Origin: an uncultured Clostridia bacterium | GTDB lineage: Bacteria; Bacillota; Clostridia; Oscillospirales; Acutalibacteraceae | Direction of reading: 5' to 3' | Assembly: GCA_947174455.1 (NCBI GenBank) | Contig: CAMWIZ010000002.1 | Span: forward strand, 1 to 14,379 | Length of the DNA: 14,379 nt | Shown here: positions 7,026 through 13,027 of the stretch, piece after piece | Numbering within the stretch: the first letter of the stretch is position 1 | Layout: each line of letters starts with the position of its first letter | Notes under the pieces: model-generated | What the model was told of the DNA's origin: nothing | Databases searched by the model: none | Seen by the model: only the letters and a program-made list of their open reading frames with translations | Program-made: the position numbers and the translations under genes

Positions 7026-7318
7026 ACAACACCTCTTACATATACCCAAAGCCAATGTTGAGTGATTGTCTGTAAAAATGCTCCTCACCCAACATGATTG
7101 AACCGGCTACAACTTGTGCCGCTTTAGAGTTAACCCATGAGCAAAACTACGCATTTAGCACATTGCCTGCATATTGCCGCACACTGCAAGAAACACCCCT
7201 GATATACGCTTTATATGTGTGCGTGATTTTGCACAAACCGCACGCTGTATTTGTGTGGTTTTGTCCTGATTATAAAAAGGCGACAGAAATGCAGTATAAC
7301 AAATTAAACAAACACTCA
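7026..7318 (-). other. Long 5' leader of minD, no gene recognised
   Basis: About 290 bases lie between the predicted start of transcription and the minD ATG. No - strand coding frame with a ribosome site is evident. A 9-base stem with one G-U pair (7055-7063 with 7083-7091, transcript GTTGGGTGA / TCACTCAAC) lies about 30 bases before the minD start, and upstream there are several GTGTGCG/CGCAC-type short repeats that could pair. I found no match to riboswitch, T-box, tmRNA, SRP RNA or RNase P signatures. This is the position where minC stands in related clusters. Confidence 0.4.
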
Positions 7319-7324
7319 CTTTGT

Positions 7325-7353
7325 ATTCTACCACATTTTCTCTAAAACGTCAA
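7325..7353 (-). promoter_or_regulatory. Sigma-A-type promoter upstream of minD
   Basis: On the - strand TTGACG (7348-7353), a 17-base spacer and TAGAAT (7325-7330): ten of twelve consensus positions with ideal spacing. Transcription would start near 7318 and run towards minD and mgsA, making them separable from the mre unit. Confidence 0.7.
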
Positions 7354-7454
7354 AGGAAATTCGTGAAATTATACACAAACTTACACATATATAAATGGGC
7401 ATTATAACAATAAGTCATATTTTACGTTATATACACTATATATGCAGTCGTAAA

Positions 7455-9515
7455 TTATTCACCACTTTTGGATGAAGCCTCTGAGCTTGCCGCCTTGCTG
7501 TTGTCTTGATTGTTATTGCTGTTCGGTTTGTTAGAATTAAAGTATGCGTCAAACATCGCTTTTGCTATACTCATAGAGTAAACACCCTTTCCACCGTGTT
7601 CTACCACTACAGCAACGGCAACCTGTGGATTTTCGTACGGTGCATACCCTATAAACTCAACATGATCTGAACCGGAATTCTCCGCAGTACCTGTTTTTCC
7701 TGCAATTTTCACCTTATAATTTCCAAATATTTCACTGGCTGTACCTGATGTTACAACACTTCTCATTCCCTCTTGAACAATCTTCATGTTTTCATGAGAA
7801 ACACCGACCGTTTCCACAACCTCCGGTTCTTTGCTGTTGTCAACAAGAGTTTCTTTTCTTGCAAAATCCGTTACCTTGTCCACAAAATGTGTGCGTAGCC
7901 TTACACCGTCGTTTGCAATAGTTGCCGCATATGTTGCAAGCTGTATGGGAGTAAATGCGTTGTCCGACTGACCGATTGCCGCCTGGCAGGTATTTCCTCC
8001 GTACCAAACTGTACTGTCACGGCCTGCAAGTATTCCCGTAGACTCATAAACCTCTACTCCCGTATTAACACCCATACCAAACTTTTCGGCATAAATGTAC
8101 ATGGCGTTTATACCGAGCAGCCTGCCTACATCTGCAAAGTAATAGTTGCAGGATTTTGACAATGCCTCTCTTACAGAAAGACCCGAATGATAACCCAAAC
8201 ATCTTATAGGATTAGTTTTATAATAATCATACACTTGACTGCAATAGATTGATGTGTTTTCATTTATAACCCCCTCCTGCAATGCCGCTGCGGCAACACA
8301 AGGCTTAAAGGTTGAGCCGGGAGCAAAATTGCCTGTCAGGGCTCTGTCAAATAGAGGTGTGGTACTGTCCGACATCAATTCCGTATAATAATCATAGTCA
8401 CTGTTGTAAAGCCCCAAATCATAGCTTGGATAGCTTGCACACGCCAAGACAGAAAAGTCGTTTATATCTATCATAACCGCCGCACCTGCAATACAGTCGC
8501 TAAATTCCTCACCCGCTGCTTTAACATATTTTTCAAGTGCCTTGTTTGTGGCATTCTGTATTTTTGTATCAAGAGTGAGATACACGGTATTGCCCGGAAC
8601 CGCCTTAACAGTTTCTACCTCCTCAACAACTGTGCCGTCCGAGGTCTTTGTAACTCTTTTCTCGCCTTTGGTTCCCCTCAGATACTCCTCAAGAGCTGAT
8701 TCTATTCCGTTTTTACCAACCTTGTCGTTAAGGCTGTAGCCGTCATCCTTCAGTTCAGCATACTCATCCTGTGATATTGCACCCACGGAACCGAGTAAGT
8801 GGGGTGCAAATTCACCTTCCTTATAAAATCTTACAAAGGTACTGGAACATTCCACACCGGGAAAGCCCTGGGAATTTTCCAGCACAATGGCAACCATGTC
8901 ACGACTGATATCCGAAGCAAATCTGTACGGGTTTGTATTGCTGTAGCCTGTAAACTCCATATTATAGCGAACGCTGATAATGTTACGCAAATCCTCTTTT
9001 GTATACCCTTTGTCTTCTATCTCAAAATGTTCTATAAATTCAGCCATGCAGTCCTCGGCAGTTGAGTAGGGGTTCATATTAAGCATACTTTTGCTTTTTA
9101 TGAAATTTACGGTTTCGTCATTTCCGTCCTCAAACTGATACACTCCGTCAGAATCTATATATACAGGCAGAGTATCTGCCCATTTTTCATGGCGAAGCTC
9201 CATAAGGTTAACCAGCCTGTGGATAATGTCGTTTTCCGTACCTGACTTCATATAAAGTTTATTAAAAATTATCATGTAGCCTGAGTCGTTTACAACAATC
9301 TCCTTTCCGTTTCTGTCGAGTATTTCACCCCGGCTTGCCTCTGTTGACATTGTATAAGAGGCAGATGACATTGCTTCCTCTATATATTCCTCGTTATCCA
9401 TAACCTGCCATGAAAAGAGCCTTGCCGCAAAGGCGGCAAATATCAATATTGTAAAGACTACACAAAAGGCGGCTCTTATACCGCCATTGGTTGGTTTAAA
9501 CTCTGCATCCTTCAT
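7455..9515 (-). CDS. mrdA: Penicillin-binding protein 2 (elongation-specific transpeptidase)
   Basis: Class B PBP that cross-links peptidoglycan during cell elongation, anchored by one N-terminal membrane helix (about 13-34) with the rest outside. The 686 residues include the dimerisation domain beginning RGEILDRNGKEI (62-73) and the transpeptidase domain with its three motifs: S401-T-F-K404 (catalytic Ser401), S455-C-N457 and K607-T-G. GQSDNAFTPIQLA (515-527) is also typical. The C-terminal 30 residues are Ser/Asn/Lys-rich and probably disordered. AGGAG lies 13 bases before the ATG at 9515, longer than ideal; the only nearer ATG is out of frame and closes at once. It follows mreD by 19 bases, as last gene of mreBCD-mrdA. 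The partner glycosyltransferase RodA is not encoded nearby. Beta-lactams are the expected inhibitors of this class. Confidence 0.95.
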   Translation of the reverse strand: MKDAEFKPTNGGIRAAFCVVFTILIFAAFAARLFSWQVMDNEEYIEEAMSSASYTMSTEASRGEILDRNGKEIVVNDSGYMIIFNKLYMKSGTENDIIHRLVNLMELRHEKWADTLPVYIDSDGVYQFEDGNDETVNFIKSKSMLNMNPYSTAEDCMAEFIEHFEIEDKGYTKEDLRNIISVRYNMEFTGYSNTNPYRFASDISRDMVAIVLENSQGFPGVECSSTFVRFYKEGEFAPHLLGSVGAISQDEYAELKDDGYSLNDKVGKNGIESALEEYLRGTKGEKRVTKTSDGTVVEEVETVKAVPGNTVYLTLDTKIQNATNKALEKYVKAAGEEFSDCIAGAAVMIDINDFSVLACASYPSYDLGLYNSDYDYYTELMSDSTTPLFDRALTGNFAPGSTFKPCVAAAALQEGVINENTSIYCSQVYDYYKTNPIRCLGYHSGLSVREALSKSCNYYFADVGRLLGINAMYIYAEKFGMGVNTGVEVYESTGILAGRDSTVWYGGNTCQAAIGQSDNAFTPIQLATYAATIANDGVRLRTHFVDKVTDFARKETLVDNSKEPEVVETVGVSHENMKIVQEGMRSVVTSGTASEIFGNYKVKIAGKTGTAENSGSDHVEFIGYAPYENPQVAVAVVVEHGGKGVYSMSIAKAMFDAYFNSNKPNSNNNQDNSKAASSEASSKSGE

Positions 9516-9534
9516 TTATAACACATATCTCCTA

Positions 9535-10134
9535 TCACAAGACGTCCTGCATTTTGGCACGTCTGCGGCTTGCACTTGAGCGTTGCGACTGCACAGAACG
9601 CTTTCTGCTTTTTACCTTAATCTTTTTCTTGTCCTTAATAAATGTTTTTGAAACAAGCACCGTCAGCAAATACACAAACGGAGTAACCGCCCATGTGTAT
9701 ACGATTCTTGGCAGATAATGCGTAACGTATCCGTTTAACGCATCGGGATATCTTCTCATTATATAGAAAACAAAAAATTTCAGTGAAACAACAGCGGCTG
9801 ATGCAACTGCACTGTATATTAGCACCATGTATATATTTTCTTTTAAATATTTGCTGTTAAGATACGATTCCAAACAGCAAACAAGTACAAGTATAACAGA
9901 TGTAAGCCCCACTGCACCGCCTGTCCCGATGTCTATTACAATTCCGCAGAATATGCCGAAGCCTATTGCACACTGAGGTGATTCAAAAGCCGCTATGCAA
10001 ACAGCAACAGGCACAACAAGCAACGGCTTTGCCAAATAAAACTCAGGCAAAAGGTGAGGTGTGCCTTCAATCAAATATAAAACAAATATTTCCAGTACAT
10101 ACAATGCGTATCTATAGCCACGCCTATTGCCCAT
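9535..10134 (-). CDS. mreD: Rod shape-determining membrane protein MreD
   Basis: MreD is the integral membrane component of the MreBCD elongation complex. The 199-residue product has about five hydrophobic helices (roughly 8-25, 35-52, 57-82, 90-115, 135-160), with a conserved-looking loop GTPHLLPEFYLAKPLLVVPV, and then a strongly basic tail (KDKKKIKVKSRKRS...SRRRAK) of about 35 residues, expected in the cytoplasm. Identification rests on topology and on position between mreC and mrdA, since MreD sequences are poorly conserved. I start at ATG 10134, where AAGGAG precedes by 7 bases; the frame extends upstream to 10218 without a ribosome site and through two hairpins. The 132-base gap to mreC is unusually wide for this operon. 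Confidence 0.88.
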   Translation of the reverse strand: MGNRRGYRYALYVLEIFVLYLIEGTPHLLPEFYLAKPLLVVPVAVCIAAFESPQCAIGFGIFCGIVIDIGTGGAVGLTSVILVLVCCLESYLNSKYLKENIYMVLIYSAVASAAVVSLKFFVFYIMRRYPDALNGYVTHYLPRIVYTWAVTPFVYLLTVLVSKTFIKDKKKIKVKSRKRSVQSQRSSASRRRAKMQDVL

Positions 10135-10150
10135 GGTTATCTCCTTCTTA

Positions 10151-10203
10151 TTACGGCTGCCGTAAAGTATTACTTTTAGAGTATAACTCCCCGAACATAC
10201 TCT
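10151..10203 (-). promoter_or_regulatory. Twin hairpins in the mreC-mreD spacer
   Basis: Two inverted repeats lie between mreC and mreD: AGAGTAT / ATACTCT (10178-10184 with 10197-10203, 12-base loop) and TTACGGC-A-GCCGTAA (10151-10165), the second ending 7 bases before the mreD AAGGAG. Neither has a T-run, so they are more likely mRNA processing or translation-control structures, or protein sites, than terminators. Confidence 0.45.
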
Positions 10204-10266
10204 ACCAAGCTTTTGCAAGGGAATTATTACATATACCGCTTAATTTACAATTTTCTGCACAACACC

Positions 10267-11190
10267 TTACTTATCAGTATCAGTTGCTTGTGTTTTATCT
10301 GTATCCGTCTTTTCATCGGTATCGGTGCTTGTGTCGGAGTCAGTGTCCGATGCCTCTTGCACAACACCCTGCCCTTCGAACGAAGTTATTACGACAACGT
10401 CGTCAACCGATTTTAAATCCTCGTACGGTTTGATAACAGCGTACGGAGTAGTATCGTACCTGTCAAACTTCATATCTGTTACACGTCCGATAACCAGATT
10501 AGCAGGGTAGACCCCTCCTACGCCCGTTGTAAGTATAATGTCGCCCTCTTTAATGGTATTATCTGCGGAAATAACGGAAAGAACAAGCAGACCGTCATCA
10601 CTATGAGCTATATTCCCCGTTGCAATGCCACTGTCCTGCGTTTTTTTATCAATGGCACCAACCTTCGCTTCGGGTGACAGCAGAGTTGTAACCCGGCTGG
10701 TGGTTACGTTCACTTCACTTATCCATCCCACCAGACCGTTGTCTGTTATAACAGGGTCATTAAGGCTTACATCGTCACGGCTTCCCTTATCAATTGTAAA
10801 GCCGTAAAAATCATCGTTCGGGTCACGTCTGATAACCGTGGCAACCGATATGTCATAACCGGGGTTATCCTCCTTTATGCCGTAATACTTTCTTAGTACC
10901 TCGTTTTCCTTTTTAATATCGTCATAATCCACAACCTGACTGATAAGCTCGTTTATCTCGCTTCTTAACTGTTCATTTTCTTCCATAAGCTCTTCTCGGC
11001 TTTTGCCTAAGCTATCGTCTACTTCGGCAGTAAGCTCAGATGCGGTCTGCTGGAATGGTGATAACACCCAGTTGTAAGCGGAAGCAAATATATTATCGCC
11101 CATAGCCGCCGTGAATAGGGCAACAACAAGCAGAACCACCACGGTTGTTCCAAGCACCTTAGTCAGATTTATATGAGATGATTTTTTCAT
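10267..11190 (-). CDS. mreC: Cell shape-determining protein MreC
   Basis: MreC is the periplasm-facing (here extracytoplasmic) scaffold that links MreB/MreD to PBP2. The 307 residues have a cytoplasmic start, one membrane helix (about 11-30), a coiled coil (about 63-103, ELMEENEQLRSEINELI and KKENEVLRKYYGI) and the two beta domains (about 115-270; DKGSRDDVSLNDPVITDNGLVGWI and LSPEAKVGAI are typical). The last 30 or so residues are a Thr-Asp-Ser-Lys low-complexity tail (DTDSDTSTDTDEK...), probably disordered. GAGGT 8 bases upstream supports the ATG at 11190. It starts 21 bases after mreB, so both share a transcript. The tail is coded by a GT-rich imperfect repeat on the + strand (10270-10355) that could vary in length between strains. 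Confidence 0.95.
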   Translation of the reverse strand: MKKSSHINLTKVLGTTVVVLLVVALFTAAMGDNIFASAYNWVLSPFQQTASELTAEVDDSLGKSREELMEENEQLRSEINELISQVVDYDDIKKENEVLRKYYGIKEDNPGYDISVATVIRRDPNDDFYGFTIDKGSRDDVSLNDPVITDNGLVGWISEVNVTTSRVTTLLSPEAKVGAIDKKTQDSGIATGNIAHSDDGLLVLSVISADNTIKEGDIILTTGVGGVYPANLVIGRVTDMKFDRYDTTPYAVIKPYEDLKSVDDVVVITSFEGQGVVQEASDTDSDTSTDTDEKTDTDKTQATDTDK

Positions 11191-11211
11191 ACAACAACCT
11201 CAAGTCACATT

Positions 11212-12216
11212 TTACTCATATTCACCGAAATAGTTTACATCGTCATCTATCTCTAAACGCTTGCCCGTACCTGCAACAACGCAGTCAAGGGGATTTTCAG
11301 CTATATATACAGGAATATTGGTTTCCTGCGAAACAAGCTTATCAAGACCCCTAATCAATGCACCGCCGCCTGTAAGGGTAATTCCATTATCAAGAATATC
11401 CGCACAAAGCTCAGGCGGGGTATGTTCAAGTGTCATTCGTATACCGTCAATAATAGTCGCAAAACAATCTGCCAGTGCATCTCTTATCTCAGCAGGAGTA
11501 ACCGTGATATCCAATGGCATACCGTCAGCCAAGCTTCGACCTCTGACCTCCATGCCCTTTTCGTCCTCGTACGGGTATGCCGAACCTATGAGAATCTTTA
11601 TATCCTCAGCAGTCCTCTCGCCAACTGCAACATTGTGATATTTCTTTATATAGGCAATAATAGCTTCGTCAAATTTATCGCCTGCCACTCTTACGGAGCA
11701 AGAGTGTACAATATCTCCGTAGCTTAATACTGCTACCTCGGACGTACCTCCGCCTATATCCACCACCATTGAACCCACAGGCTGAAACACAGGCAAGCCT
11801 GCACCGAGAGCGGCAGCCATCGGTTCTTCCATAAGCTCAACGTTTCTTCCGCCTGCCTGCTCAGCAGCTTCTTCAACGGCTCTGCGTTCAACCTCTGTAA
11901 CGCCTGACGGCAGAGCAATAACTATGCGGGGGTGTCTGAACAGTCCCGAACGGGTAGTTTTTTTAATAAAGGTTTCAAGCATTGTTGCAGTTGTATCAAA
12001 ATCTGCAATTACACCGTCTTTCAGCGGTCTGACCGCAACTATAGAACCGGGAGTTCTTCCGAGCATTTCTTTTGCCTGTGTTCCCACAGCCAAAACATCA
12101 CTGTTGCGGGTATCAACGGCAACAACAGACGGTTCACGCATAACTATACCCTTACCTTTCAAATACACAAGAGTATTTGCCGTACCCAAATCTATACCAA
12201 TATCCTTAGAAAACAC
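11212..12216 (-). CDS. mreB: Rod shape-determining actin homologue MreB
   Basis: Actin-like ATPase forming membrane-associated filaments that guide side-wall synthesis. The 334 residues show phosphate-1 loop DIGIDLGTANTLVYLKGKGIV near the start, phosphate-2 VVDIGGGTSEVAVLSYG (about 157-173) and the adenosine motif TGGGALIRGL (about 287-296). I chose the GTG at 12216, giving MFSKDIGIDLG, over the ATG at 12222 because AAAGGA then stands 8 bases before the start instead of 2, and MreB proteins of this group commonly begin MFS.DIGIDLGTANT. The frame remains open further to 12306 without a ribosome site. It is the first gene of mreBCD-mrdA, transcribed from the promoter at 12365-12393. MreB implies a rod-shaped or elongating cell. 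Confidence 0.96.
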   Translation of the reverse strand: MFSKDIGIDLGTANTLVYLKGKGIVMREPSVVAVDTRNSDVLAVGTQAKEMLGRTPGSIVAVRPLKDGVIADFDTTATMLETFIKKTTRSGLFRHPRIVIALPSGVTEVERRAVEEAAEQAGGRNVELMEEPMAAALGAGLPVFQPVGSMVVDIGGGTSEVAVLSYGDIVHSCSVRVAGDKFDEAIIAYIKKYHNVAVGERTAEDIKILIGSAYPYEDEKGMEVRGRSLADGMPLDITVTPAEIRDALADCFATIIDGIRMTLEHTPPELCADILDNGITLTGGGALIRGLDKLVSQETNIPVYIAENPLDCVVAGTGKRLEIDDDVNYFGEYE

Positions 12217-12320
12217 ACACATCTTCCTTTCAGCAACAAAACACACTGTTTTTCTCAAAAATAACAACATTTTAAACTTTATATCCTCAGCGATTACATC
12301 GAACATAATCGCTTAATATC

Positions 12321-12359
12321 AAAAATTACATTTATGTCTTAAAAAAATTACATTTATGT
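12321..12359. repeat. 17-base direct repeat with palindromic core at the mreB transcription start
   Basis: Two perfect copies of AAAAATTACATTTATGT (12321-12337 and 12343-12359) are spaced 22 bases apart, about two helical turns. Each contains the dyad ACAT-TT-ATGT. The right-hand copy covers the predicted start of transcription (about 12358) and the other lies just inside the leader. The layout resembles a repressor operator with two sites on one face of the helix. Confidence 0.6.
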
Positions 12360-12364
12360 ATTTT

Positions 12365-12393
12365 ATTATAAACTAAAACACTTAACAGTACAA
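12365..12393 (-). promoter_or_regulatory. Predicted sigma-A-type promoter of the mreB operon
   Basis: On the - strand TTGTAC (12388-12393), a 17-base spacer and a perfect TATAAT (12365-12370). The -35 box is weak (TTG only) but spacing is ideal. It would give a leader of about 140 bases before the mreB GTG. Confidence 0.6.
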
Positions 12394-12395
12394 GT

Positions 12396-12438
12396 GCGGT
12401 AAAGGAATTTTAAAAATTTTTTATAAAAATTTTACCGC
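12396..12438. repeat. AT-rich stem-loop upstream of the mreB promoter
   Basis: GCGGTAAA (12396-12403) and TTTACCGC (12431-12438) pair, with further A/T pairing possible in the 27-base loop. On the - strand it directly precedes the -35 box. It may be a second terminator for ferredoxin read-through or a protein site. Confidence 0.45.
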
Positions 12439-12455
12439 TCTGCCCTAACGCTTTA

Positions 12456-12504
12456 ACGCAAAAATAAAAGCTTGTAACAAAGCATAATGCCCTGACAAGC
12501 TTTT
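12456..12504 (-). terminator. Intrinsic terminator of the ferredoxin gene
   Basis: Perfect 10-base stem AAAAGCTTGT / ACAAGCTTTT (12466-12475 with 12495-12504), 19-base loop, followed on the - strand by TTTTATTTTTG. It begins 15 bases after the ferredoxin stop and separates that gene from mreB. Confidence 0.85.
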
Positions 12505-12518
12505 AAGTGTAACTTTGC

Positions 12519-12707
12519 CTATTCCGAATAATGTATAACCTGCACAGGACAGTTGTCCGCAGCCTCTTTCGCCATGGAAGCATTATTCTCAGTAGGTTCG
12601 CTGTAAACCTCTGCAAACCCGTCATCCGCAATTCTGAAAACATCGGGACAAATCTCGGTACACTGACCGCAGGCGATACAGCCATCTCTGTCAATTTTTA
12701 CTTTCAT
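12519..12707 (-). CDS. Single-cluster [4Fe-4S] ferredoxin
   Basis: Small soluble electron carrier of 62 residues. The motif C10-x2-C13-x2-C16-x3-C20-P and a later C-P (NCPVQVIHY) match the single-[4Fe-4S] ferredoxins such as that of Thermotoga maritima: C10, C13, C16 and the later Cys are the expected ligands. C20 matches the Thermotoga Cys that forms a disulfide with Cys43, but the partner position is Ser here (NNASMAKEAAD), so that disulfide cannot form. ATG 12707 is preceded by GAGGTG at a spacing of 6; a GTG 9 bases earlier is less likely. It is monocistronic: its own terminator follows, and a divergent MATE gene lies upstream. No partner oxidoreductase is nearby, so the redox partner is unknown. 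Confidence 0.92.
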   Translation of the reverse strand: MKVKIDRDGCIACGQCTEICPDVFRIADDGFAEVYSEPTENNASMAKEAADNCPVQVIHYSE

Positions 12708-12867
12708 AATCTGCACCTCACTGTTTTAAGTTTGTTAAAAGGAAATCTCTGTAAGAAGTTATTTCCGATAATATAGTTTGTACGTTAGTGCCCGAAATAT
12801 TCAAGGCAGAAAATGCACATACGCAAAAGATTTAACCTTTTGTTAGACGTTCCCTTAAATTCAAACC
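12708..12867. other. Divergent spacer upstream of the ferredoxin gene
   Basis: The region must carry the ferredoxin promoter, but I find no convincing -35/-10 pair on the - strand; TATATT near 12768-12773 is only a weak -10 candidate. Two small inverted repeats are present: GGAAAT / ATTTCC (12741-12746 with 12761-12766) and CAAAAG / CTTTTG (12824-12829 with 12837-12842). No gene seen. Confidence 0.35.
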
Positions 12868-12896
12868 TTGACATTTTCCAAAAAATCTGCTATAAT
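12868..12896 (+). promoter_or_regulatory. Perfect consensus sigma-A promoter ahead of the MATE gene
   Basis: TTGACA (12868-12873), exactly 17 bases, TATAAT (12891-12896): all twelve positions match. Transcription would begin near 12903, about 125 bases before the MATE ATG and only about 13 bases before the terminator stem. Confidence 0.85.
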
Positions 12897-12915
12897 ATTT
12901 AGGTCGAACAGCCAA

Positions 12916-12954
12916 AAGAGCGTAGAATCACGATGATTCCACGCTCTTATTTTT
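12916..12954 (+). terminator. Intrinsic terminator in the MATE leader (probable attenuator)
   Basis: A 15-base stem with one A-C mismatch (12916-12930 with 12934-12948, core AAGAGCGT / ACGCTCTT), a CGA loop, then ATTTTT. It sits between promoter and gene on the same strand, so most transcripts from the promoter should stop after about 50 bases unless the stem is prevented. Confidence 0.8.
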
Positions 12955-13027
12955 ATGTTCTTCGCAGTTTTCAGGCAGCTTTTTCTCTGATAAAGACTCC
13001 ATAATACCATCTTTTCAGGAGGCATTT

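Noticed and set aside
7094..7345. 83-codon + strand frame in the mrdA-minD spacer
   Set aside because: It has an ATG but no ribosome site, an unbiased Cys/Leu/His-rich composition, no recognisable domain, and it is antisense to the minD promoter and leader.
11261..12316. Several long + strand frames opposite mreB
   Set aside because: Shadows of the well-supported mreB coding sequence, without ribosome sites or domains.
12916..12948. Guanidine-II (mini-ykkC) type hairpin, because of ACGA in the loop
   Set aside because: That riboswitch needs two hairpins with ACGR loops; only one is present and here the A pairs with T to leave a CGA loop. A plain terminator explains it better.
12933..13004. 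Possible leader peptides in the MATE leader (24-codon frame from 12933; 11-codon frame 12955-12990)
   Set aside because: Neither start has a ribosome site; one ATG is inside the terminator loop and the other directly follows the T-run. Not enough to claim ribosome-mediated attenuation.
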